Shown piece by piece: positions 18,246-26,417 of a stretch of DNA of 26,508 nt. Source of the stretch: an uncultured Parabacteroides sp. GTDB taxonomy: Bacteria > Bacteroidota > Bacteroidia > Bacteroidales > Tannerellaceae. Location: the NCBI GenBank assembly GCA_934718155.1, contig CAKUZF010000040.1, forward strand, positions 1 through 26,508, written 5' to 3'. Position numbers and translations under genes: made by a program. The notes beneath the pieces were generated by a model, which saw nothing but the letters and a program-made list of their open reading frames with translations, did no database searches and was not told where the DNA came from. How positions within the stretch are numbered: the first letter of the stretch is position 1; each line of letters starts with the position of its first letter.

Positions 18246-19370
18246 ATGCAGACAAACGTATGGCGCAAATGGATCGGCGCAGGGCTATTATGCCTCTTCG
18301 GGATGGTGCTCTTCGCGCAGCCCATCTCGGTTGGACCTCTTAAGTCGAATCATTGCCAAGGCATTGCCGTGGATCAGCGGCGGGGCTATATCTATTATTC
18401 CTTCACGACGATGCTGATCAAGACCGATCTGCAAGGCCGGGTGCTCGGCTCCGTCACGGGCTTGTTGGGCCATTTGGGCTGCCTCACGTTCAACGAGGCC
18501 GACGGCCGTGTCTATGGCTCGTTGGAGTATAAGATGGACGAGATCGGACGTGGCATCTTGAAGAGCGAGGGCCAGGATCGCCAGCTGCCCAACGCTTGGT
18601 ATATCGCGATCTTCGATGGCGACCGGATCACGCGCGAGGGCATGAGCTACACCGACGAGGGCGTGATGACGGCCGTCTATCTCCCTACGGTCGTCGCCGA
18701 TTATGAGGCGGAGGCCGGCGGGAAGCCCCATCGTTACGCCTGCAGCGGCATCGACGGCGTTACGTTCGGCCCCGCGTTTGGCAAGGCCGATGGCAAGCGT
18801 TACCTCACTTGCGCCTACGGCATCAGAGGCGACACCACCCGTACCGACAACGACTACCAGGTGTTGCTGCAATACGACGCGTCGGACTGGCCGACTCGCT
18901 ACGAGCGCCCTTTGACGCAAGACGATATGCTTCACTCAGGCCCCGAGCAGCCCCTGGGCAAGTATTTCGCCTATACGGGCAACACCAGCTGGGGCGTGCA
19001 AAACCTCAACTACGACGTGCGTCGCAACCGCTGGTTGATGTTTGTCTATCCCGGCAAGAAGAGCGCCTTCCGCAACCATACGCTCTACGTGGTGGATGGC
19101 TCGATCGCTCCCCGCGAGGAGCCGTTGAAGGGGATGCCTACCGCCGAGAAGGGGCAGGTGCTCACCCTGCTTCGCAAGGGCGACTACGATGCGCCGACCG
19201 GCGTGTATGGCTGGGAGAGCGAGTATGGCGTCTTTGGGGCGGCCTCGCTGAAGGATGGCAGCTTCTATCTGGTGCAGGCGATGGATTGCCCGAAGGGAAT
19301 GGAGGGAGCCGTCTTGCACCGCTATGAGTGGACGGGCGAAGTGCCCACCCCTTTCAGACGAATCGAATAA
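18246..19370 (+). CDS. Secreted protein of unknown function
   Basis: A 374-residue protein that I do not recognise. It begins with a signal peptide (about 1-25; GLLCLFGMVLFAQ). The mature part has short repeats of beta-strand type, such as CQGIAVDQRRGYIYYSF, LGCLTFNEADGRVYGSL and NLNYDVRRNRWLMFVYP, each holding an aromatic/DxxxxxY pattern like the blades of a beta-propeller. It has no lipobox and no obvious C-terminal sorting domain. The propeller assignment is inference. It lies 96 bp after tamL, with a near-match to the -7 consensus (TATCTTTA, 18206-18213) in the gap, and 18 bp before the nitroreductase gene, which is probably co-transcribed. Confidence 0.8.
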   Translation: MQTNVWRKWIGAGLLCLFGMVLFAQPISVGPLKSNHCQGIAVDQRRGYIYYSFTTMLIKTDLQGRVLGSVTGLLGHLGCLTFNEADGRVYGSLEYKMDEIGRGILKSEGQDRQLPNAWYIAIFDGDRITREGMSYTDEGVMTAVYLPTVVADYEAEAGGKPHRYACSGIDGVTFGPAFGKADGKRYLTCAYGIRGDTTRTDNDYQVLLQYDASDWPTRYERPLTQDDMLHSGPEQPLGKYFAYTGNTSWGVQNLNYDVRRNRWLMFVYPGKKSAFRNHTLYVVDGSIAPREEPLKGMPTAEKGQVLTLLRKGDYDAPTGVYGWESEYGVFGAASLKDGSFYLVQAMDCPKGMEGAVLHRYEWTGEVPTPFRRIE

Positions 19371-19388
19371 TCCTAAAATGAGATACAA

Positions 19389-19940
19389 ATGACAAATCAA
19401 ACGTTAGCAGACATTCGCTCCCGTCGGAGCGTGAAGAAGTACACCGATCAGCCCGTGCCGATGGAGCTGGTAGAGGCGGTGGTAGAGGCCGGTATGTATG
19501 CGCCCAGCGGCATGAATCGCCAGTCGGCCATCATCTTGGCCGTGACCAACAGGGAGCTGCGCGACCGATTGAGCCGCATGAATCTCGACATCGTGCTGGG
19601 CCGTCAGTTGCAGACCACCTCGGGCCATAGCGATCCGTTCTATGGGGCGCCGGTCGTGCTCGTGGTCTTGGCCCGCAAGGATAGTGCCACCCGTGTCTAC
19701 GATGGCTCCATCGTGATGGAGAATATGCTGATCGCCGCCCACAGCCTGGGCCTTGGCTCCTGCTGGATCCACCGGGCGAAGGAGGTGTTCGAGACGGAAG
19801 AGGGCAAGCAGCTCCTGCGCGACTTGGGCATCACCGATGAGTATGAGGGGATTGGCAACTGCATCTTGGGCTATGCGGCTCCCGATGCGCTGAAGCCCCA
19901 GGCTCCTCGCAAGCCCGACTACGTCACTTGGGTGAAATAG
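19389..19940 (+). CDS. Nitroreductase family protein (FMN-dependent)
   Basis: A 183-residue protein of the nitroreductase/NADH dehydrogenase-like flavoprotein family. The N-terminal RSRRSVKKYTDQPVP is the typical FMN-phosphate-binding arginine cluster. APSGMNRQ and the later SLGLGSCWI are the other conserved flavin-site segments. Length matches the short subgroup (about 170-190 residues). Such enzymes reduce nitroaromatics, quinones or unknown cellular substrates using NAD(P)H and usually act as homodimers; the natural substrate cannot be deduced. It is last on the plus strand and runs straight into repeat array 2. The 18-bp gap to the upstream secreted-protein gene suggests one transcript. 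Confidence 0.92.
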   Translation: MTNQTLADIRSRRSVKKYTDQPVPMELVEAVVEAGMYAPSGMNRQSAIILAVTNRELRDRLSRMNLDIVLGRQLQTTSGHSDPFYGAPVVLVVLARKDSATRVYDGSIVMENMLIAAHSLGLGSCWIHRAKEVFETEEGKQLLRDLGITDEYEGIGNCILGYAAPDALKPQAPRKPDYVTWVK

Positions 19941-20063
19941 CACGGCCGTCGTCGTGAAAAACGATGGTGAACGGCGTGAATTCCGTTGCCCGTCGTCGTG
20001 AAAAACGACGGGCAATGAAATTTACAACGACGGGCAACGAAATTTACCGGGTTGCCCGTTGCG
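19941..20063 (-). repeat. Inverted copy of the 22-bp repeat family (array 2)
   Basis: Read on the minus strand, two adjacent 22-bp units (20039-20018 and 20017-19996) carry the cores CGTTGCCCGTCG and CATTGCCCGTCG, as in array 1. The first ends in the same TAAATTT tail. The segment ends (19966-19941, minus) with a T-run, then ACGACGACGGCCGT, nearly the same closing module as array 1 (ACGCCGACGGCCGT near 302-315). Further cores in the opposite sense lie at 19983-19995 and 20050-20063. The array starts one base after the nitroreductase stop and fills most of the gap between convergent genes. Confidence 0.85.
19986..20015. repeat. Perfect 11-bp inverted repeat inside array 2
   Basis: TTGCCCGTCGT (19986-19996) and ACGACGGGCAA (20005-20015) form a perfect stem around the 8-nt loop CGTGAAAA. 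It is built from two oppositely oriented copies of the repeat core. It lies between convergent genes and may block or slow transcription from both sides, but it lacks a T-run on either strand and is not a canonical terminator. Confidence 0.7.
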
Positions 20064-20101
20064 TTTTCCGCTGGATAACGCCGCTTTAATCGACCGTTTT
20101 G

Positions 20102-20308
20102 CTATTGCTTATTCCTTAGCTCTTCGATCAAGTCGTTCACGATATACGTATCGCTCATCAGGTGTAGCCCAAGCTCTTTGTCGTGTAGCATACGGCATAC
20201 ATCTGAGTCGTAGAATAGCTGCAATGCTCTGTCTGTTGATATATGTAGCGTATCGGCTAACTGCGCTATGATACGAGCTATTTTATTCCATAATAAGAAG
20301 TCCAACAT
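20102..20308 (-). CDS. Small DUF3791-like protein
   Basis: A 68-residue, probably cytoplasmic and helical protein. The pattern of an N-terminal helix, then ISTDRALQLFYDSDVCRML, then GLHLMSDTYIVNDLIEEL resembles one branch of the DUF3791 family, common in gut and oral Bacteroidota and Firmicutes. The family has no established function. It is the second of two minus-strand genes, 55 bp after the larger one. From memory, DUF3791 genes often flank a DUF3990 gene in a toxin-antitoxin-like triplet; no such gene is here. The region is A/T-richer than the plus-strand operons. The family call is moderately sure; that it is a real gene is likely. Confidence 0.6.
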   Translation of the reverse strand: MLDFLLWNKIARIIAQLADTLHISTDRALQLFYDSDVCRMLHDKELGLHLMSDTYIVNDLIEELRNKQ

Positions 20309-20363
20309 GGTTATATCCTTTCGTATGATTTGAATTGCAAATACTTATCTGCTATCTCTTGGC

Positions 20364-20621
20364 TTAGTATGCAGATCCCTTTCTTTCCCAAATTTTAAGG
20401 GCCTCTACTACGTCATTTGCTACGGCTTCGCGGCTCTCGGTATGTAGAGTGTCATAACAATCCTGTATGAGGCTCTTGATCAGCCCCACCTTATCCAACC
20501 GCCTTCTCATTTCTGATGGCGAGATTCCCATTTTCTGAGCTGCGGCCTCAATAGCCAGCACCGTGAAGGCGAGGCGGTCGAACTCTGGCGTACTTTTCAG
20601 CAATTGTTCTCTATCCTCCAT
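20364..20621 (-). CDS. DUF3791-like protein
   Basis: An 85-residue, probably cytoplasmic helical protein. The C-terminal segment YDTLHTESREAVANDVVEAL is the hallmark of DUF3791, and the N-terminal half (FTVLAIEAAAQKMGISPSEMRRRL) fits the helix that precedes it. No enzymatic residues can be named. It is the first of the two minus-strand genes. A 7-bp inverted repeat abuts its ATG and could bind an autoregulator. A role as antitoxin or partner protein is inference from where such genes usually occur. Confidence 0.7.
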   Translation of the reverse strand: MEDREQLLKSTPEFDRLAFTVLAIEAAAQKMGISPSEMRRRLDKVGLIKSLIQDCYDTLHTESREAVANDVVEALKIWERKGSAY

Positions 20622-20643
20622 ATGAAATCAACTATCATTTCAT
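20622..20643. promoter_or_regulatory. Inverted repeat abutting the DUF3791 gene start (candidate operator)
   Basis: ATGAAAT (20622-20628) and ATTTCAT (20637-20643) form a perfect inverted repeat with an 8-bp spacer. It lies directly upstream of the minus-strand start codon (20621-20619), where autoregulators of small toxin-antitoxin-like operons usually bind. Operator function is inference. Confidence 0.4.
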
Positions 20644-20714
20644 GCGAATTTCTGTAAATTCTCCGATATTTCCCCATTCGCCCACGTTAAATAAAGAAAA
20701 AATGCTTGTGGGAA

Positions 20715-20764
20715 GCAAAAAATATAGCGACTGTTGCTATCAATCGATTAGCAGCGGTCGCTAT
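20715..20764 (-). terminator. Rho-independent terminator of the BspA-like operon
   Basis: On the plus strand, ATAGCGACTGTTGCTA (20724-20739) pairs with TAGCAGCGGTCGCTAT (20749-20764), 16 bp with two G-T type positions, around a 9-nt loop. A run of six A at 20717-20722 becomes TTTTTT on the minus strand just after the hairpin. It lies about 30 bp downstream of the stop of the gene ending at 20796 and also separates that operon from the DUF3791 genes. Confidence 0.85.
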
Positions 20765-20795
20765 GTTTATAAGGTGTATGTTTGGACAGCCTCGT

Positions 20796-22391
20796 TTATT
20801 GCTTGATCACGACGGGGCTACCTGCCGCAGGATAGACGACGATCAGGAGGCGTTGATGCGGAGCTACGACTGCCCGCCAGCAGGCTCCAGCCTGTAAGGC
20901 CGTGGGGGAGGTGGCAAGCCGACTTCCTGCATAACTATACACCTCCACCCGCTTAATGGCCTGATTGGCCGTGACCAGCAACCAGCCTTCGCCTCGGGCG
21001 GTGGTCGCTAAGGCGGGGGCCTCTACCAGCTCGTTGGCCGTGCCCAACACAAACTTCGCCGTGATCTCGGGCAAGGCGGCGCGCAGCCCGCTGATGTCGT
21101 AGATGTAGATTGGCTCTTTCGAGAGCAGCGTCTCGCCCTTAAACCAACCCACGAAGCTGTATCCCTCAGCTGGCTCGGCCTTCAGCTGGGCGAACAGGCC
21201 TCGATAGCGCGTCACTTGCGCCCAGCCCTTCTCGCCGCCCTCGCAGAGTAAGCGGAAAGGCAACTCCCTGAATTTGGCAATCAAGCTCTTGGTGTCGTTC
21301 TCCACCAGCAGCCGATACACCATTTCCGCGTCGGCCACGAGCTGCCCGTTCAGATACCAGCCCTCGAAGGCGTAGCCCTCTTCGGGCATCGCTTTTACCT
21401 CGATCCGCTGGCCGGGGATAGCCAGTCCGTTCACCTCGATTTGTCCATGCGCCTCGTTGCCCGCTTCGCCCATCGGCTTAATCTCCACCGTCGGGTTAGA
21501 GGGCGATCCGGGCTCACTGGGCGTGGTTTGTGCGGCGAAGCGAGCCTCTAAGGTCAATCGGGCCTGCTTGATGGCGAAACGGTAGGCTAAACTGCTCGAC
21601 AGCAATTGCCCGTTCGCATACCAGCCCACGAATTGATAGCCCAAGTAGGGCGAGGCGGTGACGGTCACTTCGCTACCCAGCTGATAGGTGCCGTTGCCGC
21701 TTTGCGACACGTAGCCTCCCGCGGGCAGGTTGTTCTCTACGTAGAGCCACGCCATGCCCACACCCGGCTCGGAGGGACTGGCGGGATTCCAGCGATAGAC
21801 TGCCGTGTAGTAGGCGTGCCCCTTCGTCATCGTGAAGATCAAGGCAGGCGTGTCGCCTTGGCGCACGCCCTCCTTCTCCCAATGGCTGAAGAGGTAGTCG
21901 GGATAGGCATGTGCCGTGATGGTCACCTCTTTGCCTATCTCGTAGAGCCCTTGGCCGCTCTGCTCTATCCAGCCGCCGTTCGAGGGGAGGGCTGTCGCCA
22001 CCACCTTGTAGTAGCTATGCCCGGGCTCATCGGGGTTGTCCTTCGGGTTGAACTGCAGCCGGGCCGTCAACTTCCTGTTCTTGCTGGTCGTGAGGCGGAA
22101 GGTGGGCGCCGTGCTCACCGTTTGTCCCGTCTCGTCTTGCCAAGCCACGAAGTCGTAATCCCTGTTGGGCGTAACGGTCAGCGTAACCGTCGCGTCTCCT
22201 CCAATCATGTGTGCGCCCTCCCATTGCTGGGTGAAAGAGGCGCATCCTGAGGGCACGGAAGTGAGCGAGACCGAAATCTGCCCCGGTTCGGGCGGAGAGT
22301 CGGGATCCCACGTTTGTGCCCGCAGCTGGATTGCGGCTCCCGCAAGGAGCCACACCCAGAGCAGTATTGTATAGAAATGTAGCGTTCTCAT
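20796..22391 (-). CDS. Secreted protein with five InlB-B-type repeats
   Basis: A 531-residue exported protein with a signal peptide (about 1-25, ending LRAQ). Five repeats of the divergent InlB B-repeat (Listeria-Bacteroides) type follow, at about 38-115, 127-200, 212-285, 300-375 and 378-450. Each has G-x-V-T-(V/I)-(T/K)-A-x-P-x-x-G-Y-x-F-x-G-W followed by a strand ending in A(K/R)F. Repeats 1 to 4 are each preceded by an EPG linker (SPPEPG, NPDEPG, SPSEPG, TPSEPG). The C-terminus (about 465-531) resembles a degenerate T9SS sorting domain (VEVYSYAGSRL, ending VVIKQ). Such repeats are beta-grasp stalks of surface proteins; a ligand cannot be named. It starts 6 bp after the BspA-like gene, so the two form an operon. 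Confidence 0.88.
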   Translation of the reverse strand: MRTLHFYTILLWVWLLAGAAIQLRAQTWDPDSPPEPGQISVSLTSVPSGCASFTQQWEGAHMIGGDATVTLTVTPNRDYDFVAWQDETGQTVSTAPTFRLTTSKNRKLTARLQFNPKDNPDEPGHSYYKVVATALPSNGGWIEQSGQGLYEIGKEVTITAHAYPDYLFSHWEKEGVRQGDTPALIFTMTKGHAYYTAVYRWNPASPSEPGVGMAWLYVENNLPAGGYVSQSGNGTYQLGSEVTVTASPYLGYQFVGWYANGQLLSSSLAYRFAIKQARLTLEARFAAQTTPSEPGSPSNPTVEIKPMGEAGNEAHGQIEVNGLAIPGQRIEVKAMPEEGYAFEGWYLNGQLVADAEMVYRLLVENDTKSLIAKFRELPFRLLCEGGEKGWAQVTRYRGLFAQLKAEPAEGYSFVGWFKGETLLSKEPIYIYDISGLRAALPEITAKFVLGTANELVEAPALATTARGEGWLLVTANQAIKRVEVYSYAGSRLATSPTALQAGACWRAVVAPHQRLLIVVYPAAGSPVVIKQ

Positions 22392-22397
22392 AGCCAG

Positions 22398-25300
22398 TTA
22401 TCGTTTAATAGCCTCGGAGAAAGTGCGACCTTCCGCCGTGCGAATCGTCAAATAATAGATGCCGCTTTCGGGCAAAGCGATGCCCTGCTCAGCTGTCGCC
22501 GCGTCGCCCGCGAAGCAGATGCGGCCCAAGGCGTCGGCTACCGTAACGGTGGCCCCTGCGGGCAGCCCCGTCAGTTGCAACTGGCCGTTTCTAACCTGCC
22601 ACTTCAAGCCCTCGATGGCCTCAATACCTGTGCCCTTCAAGGCGGTGCGCAGCTCGAAGCGATCGGCGCTGTTGCCCGCTTGGGCGTCGAAGCGATAAGC
22701 CTCCTCCTTCAGGTTGACGCAAGCGCCTGTCTGTTGGTCGTAGAGGTAGAGGTCGTCGGTCAACTCCGTTTGGGCGGAAAGCGTATATTCGCCCTGCTGG
22801 CCGAAGTAGCAGCCCAAAGGCAAGATGCCCTCGCCCATCGGGCGTTCGTTGATGGCCAACTGCTGATTGCCCTCGCCCAAGGTGTAGAGCATAGGCGCAT
22901 CTGGATTCATGCTGCTAAACTTAGCCGCATCCTTGCCCAGCTCGTAGGCCGTAGAGGCCGACTCGTTGAAGACGATGCGTGTCTTGTCGCTCAGCGAACC
23001 GTTGGAAAGCAACAGGTTGATCACTTTGCGGCCCTCCTCTTGTCGCGCTGCGCTTCTCAATGCGCTAGGTCTTTCAGCCAAGCGGCCCTCCGGCTTGAAG
23101 GTGACGCTCGTTGCCTGGTCGTGCTGGATGAAGAAGGCGCTCAGCGGCGAGAGGTATGCGTTGGGATCGTCTTTGGTGTAATACTCGTAGTTCTGTATTT
23201 CGTCCGACCAAACCGTAACGGTTCCATCCAGTCCGTCGTCGAACAGCTGCTTCACGCTGAAGTAGCAGGGGAAGGGGTTGCCCACCAGGTTCCAGTTGGC
23301 ATCCGCGGTCACAGCCGAGGCGTGAGCGGCCAACGGGGTGGTTACGGCTTCGCGATTAAAGAGCTTGTTCATGTCGTCGATAGAAGGGTTGAAAGCATAC
23401 CATACATCTTCTGGTGATCCTCCGGTGGTCTTCATGATATAACCTTGATTGGCTTTCATGACATCCTCCTCCTTCAGTTGCTTCCACGAGTTGCCCATGC
23501 CCTTTGCGGCTCGTGTTGCGCCATCATATTGGCGAATGACAAATTGACTGTCTTTATAAGGTTTCTCAATATCCGAGATTCGCACATCGTATGGCATTGA
23601 GATGAAATTCCATCCAGAACATAGTTCCTCTGGATGCGCTTTAACTTCCACCTTTTCTGCGGAAACGGGAGAATCAATATAGAGAATAGAGCTAAATGGC
23701 CACTCGTAAGTAAATGAATTCAAACGCCATGGGATGGAGCCTTTCACGGTGAGGCTGTTTGTTGTAATGCTTATTCCATCAATTTTGTTCGAATCATCAA
23801 CTTCCTCCCACCTTTCATATTTATCATAGAATCGGGCTTCGATAGAGTGGTCTTTCTTGTCCATCGTGAAGGAATAAGTTAAATCTGTTGAGACTCTCAA
23901 ATTATTCTCATACCAACCACCAAAACCGAACAACTCAGCATTATTTATGTTTGCTTGCAAGGTGACTGTCTCTCCCTCCTCGTAGGCTCCACTACCTGAT
24001 ACCGTTCCATAATCTAAATTATTGGCTGTCGCCGTTACTAAATGACCATATTCTATGATGTTATTGCCGAAAACCGACCAATAGGTATCTGCTTTATAGG
24101 TGGCGCCTAATCCTTTCGGCACATAGACCTTGCAGGTGGACTTATCGATGGATTTGAAAACTTCAAAATCAGAGAGCTGAACCATGTTGTTGTGCTTTAG
24201 CTTCAAAGAAGAGGCACAAGCGGCATCGAACGCACCATATCCAATGCTGGAAAGGGTTCTTGGAAATACAATGTCTCCAGCGATTTTACAGTCGCCAAAA
24301 GTTCCGTCCTGTAAGGTTTCAATCGTTGTGTTGGAAAAATCAATTGATGTTATTTTTGTGCCATAAAAAGCACTATAGCCTATCTCTTTTATTGAATTAG
24401 GCAATGTAACAGATCCTTTTATTCCTGAACAATGCGAGAATGCGCCGCGTTCAATCGTTTCTAAACAAGTTAGCTCACTAAGATTTAATTCTTGAAGATT
24501 ATAGCAATAATAGAATGCCTCATAGCCGATTTTTCTGACCGATGTAGGAATGTTGATTTTTTTTAAATTGAGCAGGTTGTTGAAAGAATTGCTGCCTATT
24601 TCAATTAGTTCATTGGGCAAAACAACCTCTTGTAAATACCTCATGTATCCTTCTATCTCATTTGCTCCGCTACTCAGTGAATTATCCGGCAGAATATTGT
24701 CTTTCAACAATGCTTCGCTTAAATCTATTTTGATTAGCACACGCATTTGTTTAATTGCTTCGAAATCGGCGGCATTCATTGGGCCTGTTACGGTCAGCTC
24801 TTGAACCGTGTTAGCCACAATGCCCTGCTCGACTAATTTCGCATTCAATGAACCAGCTGACTCTAAGTGAATGGTTATGCCTTCAGCTCCCTCTTCAAGC
24901 AGCGTGTAATCTTTCCAAATAGCGGCCTCTTTGTATGCGGCTAAAGATCCTTTTGGCACATACACTAAAGCACCCGTTAAGCCGATGTCCTCTGAAAGCC
25001 CAATAGGTTGCTCGGCTAAAAGGCGGATGGTTTTGCGGCTATAGCTGCTGAAAGCATTGAGCTGAATGTTTGTTACTGACGCTGGTATGGTTAGTTCTTT
25101 TAAAGTGCTGTTAAAAGTGAAGACAAAAGCGCCTGACTGAATGGTCTCTACACCATCGGGTATCGTAAAAGAGACGTCTTCTTTGCCTGCTGGGTAAAGC
25201 ATCAATGTGGCCATGTCAGCTGTATATAATACACCATCCTGCGACTTATAGAAACCGTTGTCGATCACAATTTCTTTCAAGGAGCGACTTCCTTCAAATG

Positions 25301-26417
25301 CATTTACATCTAATGTATTCAAGGAACTGCAGCCCGAGAAATCCGCCTTTTGCAACTTCTCACAATTAGCAAATGTCTGAGCTGAAACAGTTGTCAGGGA
25401 ACTATTACTAAAGTCAATCGAAGTGATTTGTTTACAGTCAGAAAATGCGCTTCCTCCCAATTGATTGATAGAGGAGGTAAACGTGATATCGCCTGTAAGA
25501 GCCGTGCTTGTGAAAGCTCCAGCTCCAATACTGCTCAAAGCAGTCAATTGCGTGAAATCAAAATCAGAAAGTGCGTAACACCAATGAAAAGCTTCATCTC
25601 CTATGGTTTGTAAAGCAGAGCACTCAGAAAGTCTTACTGTTTTTAAAATTGAATTACTACTGGAAAAAGCGTTGTTGCCAATACTTGTTAATTGAGAGCA
25701 ATTGGATAAATCGACCTCTTGTAAAGCAGAGCAGTATTCAAATCCACTATTGCCTATTTTTTGCAAAGATGTGCAATTTGATAAATTAACGGATTGTAAA
25801 GAAGTGCAGTGGCCAAATCCATCATAATTTATTGATTGTAAAGAAGAACAACCAGACAGGTCTACGCTTTTTAACTTGTAACAACTTGAGAAAGCACTGC
25901 TTCCTATTTCTATTAAGCTGGTATTCCCCGACAAATCTAACGCCTGCAAGCCTGAACATCCAGAAAAGGCACTTTCCCCTATTATCTTCAAGTTAGAAGC
26001 CTCCGGAAAATCGATCGTAAACAAATTGCTACAGCCCAGGAATGCCCTATATTCTATCTGCTCTAAGCAGGCGGGAAAGATTACCTGTTGCAGGGTTAAT
26101 TTCTCATAGAAAGCCTTTGCGGGAATGGATTGCATGTAGGTTTCCGAATTTCCATTTCCCCAAAAGGCCTTACTGGGCAACTCCGTCACTCCACTCATGT
26201 CGAGCACTTGAAGCATCTTCATCTCATCCTTCATGGTCGTGAAGTCGGCTTCACGGAGTGAGCCGGAGATCTTTAGCGTAGTAACTTGGGCGGCTTCGTC
26301 GCCTAAGGCTGCCGCAAGGTTGGTTTCGGGGGAAAGGGTTACCTCCTTCACTAATTGTCCGAATGCGCTGGTTCCGATACTGATCAAGAAGGCCAGCAAG
26401 AGCATCATCTTTTTCAT
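22398..26417 (-). CDS. BspA-like leucine-rich-repeat surface protein, T9SS cargo
   Basis: A 1339-residue exported protein. The signal peptide covers about 1-21 (MKKMMLLLAFLISIGTSAFG). Two blocks of LRR_5/BspA repeats of 23-25 residues follow (consensus SLQxVDLSNCSxLxxIGxxAFxxC), about 45-480 and 535-770. Each is closed by the cap VYVPKG...Y...W seen in BspA proteins (near 484 and 768). One InlB-B-type repeat is at about 795-865 (GSGAYEEGETVTLQA, FGGWYENN). A large beta-rich region (LCSGWNFISMPYDV, NWNLVGNPFP) leads to a T9SS type A sorting domain (about 1275-1339), with SGIYYLTIRTAEGR and a basic end AIKR. BspA of Tannerella forsythia is a known adhesin of this type; adhesion here is inference. 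The LRR core is A/T-rich while both gene ends are G/C-rich. Confidence 0.93.
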   Translation of the reverse strand: MKKMMLLLAFLISIGTSAFGQLVKEVTLSPETNLAAALGDEAAQVTTLKISGSLREADFTTMKDEMKMLQVLDMSGVTELPSKAFWGNGNSETYMQSIPAKAFYEKLTLQQVIFPACLEQIEYRAFLGCSNLFTIDFPEASNLKIIGESAFSGCSGLQALDLSGNTSLIEIGSSAFSSCYKLKSVDLSGCSSLQSINYDGFGHCTSLQSVNLSNCTSLQKIGNSGFEYCSALQEVDLSNCSQLTSIGNNAFSSSNSILKTVRLSECSALQTIGDEAFHWCYALSDFDFTQLTALSSIGAGAFTSTALTGDITFTSSINQLGGSAFSDCKQITSIDFSNSSLTTVSAQTFANCEKLQKADFSGCSSLNTLDVNAFEGSRSLKEIVIDNGFYKSQDGVLYTADMATLMLYPAGKEDVSFTIPDGVETIQSGAFVFTFNSTLKELTIPASVTNIQLNAFSSYSRKTIRLLAEQPIGLSEDIGLTGALVYVPKGSLAAYKEAAIWKDYTLLEEGAEGITIHLESAGSLNAKLVEQGIVANTVQELTVTGPMNAADFEAIKQMRVLIKIDLSEALLKDNILPDNSLSSGANEIEGYMRYLQEVVLPNELIEIGSNSFNNLLNLKKINIPTSVRKIGYEAFYYCYNLQELNLSELTCLETIERGAFSHCSGIKGSVTLPNSIKEIGYSAFYGTKITSIDFSNTTIETLQDGTFGDCKIAGDIVFPRTLSSIGYGAFDAACASSLKLKHNNMVQLSDFEVFKSIDKSTCKVYVPKGLGATYKADTYWSVFGNNIIEYGHLVTATANNLDYGTVSGSGAYEEGETVTLQANINNAELFGFGGWYENNLRVSTDLTYSFTMDKKDHSIEARFYDKYERWEEVDDSNKIDGISITTNSLTVKGSIPWRLNSFTYEWPFSSILYIDSPVSAEKVEVKAHPEELCSGWNFISMPYDVRISDIEKPYKDSQFVIRQYDGATRAAKGMGNSWKQLKEEDVMKANQGYIMKTTGGSPEDVWYAFNPSIDDMNKLFNREAVTTPLAAHASAVTADANWNLVGNPFPCYFSVKQLFDDGLDGTVTVWSDEIQNYEYYTKDDPNAYLSPLSAFFIQHDQATSVTFKPEGRLAERPSALRSAARQEEGRKVINLLLSNGSLSDKTRIVFNESASTAYELGKDAAKFSSMNPDAPMLYTLGEGNQQLAINERPMGEGILPLGCYFGQQGEYTLSAQTELTDDLYLYDQQTGACVNLKEEAYRFDAQAGNSADRFELRTALKGTGIEAIEGLKWQVRNGQLQLTGLPAGATVTVADALGRICFAGDAATAEQGIALPESGIYYLTIRTAEGRTFSEAIKR

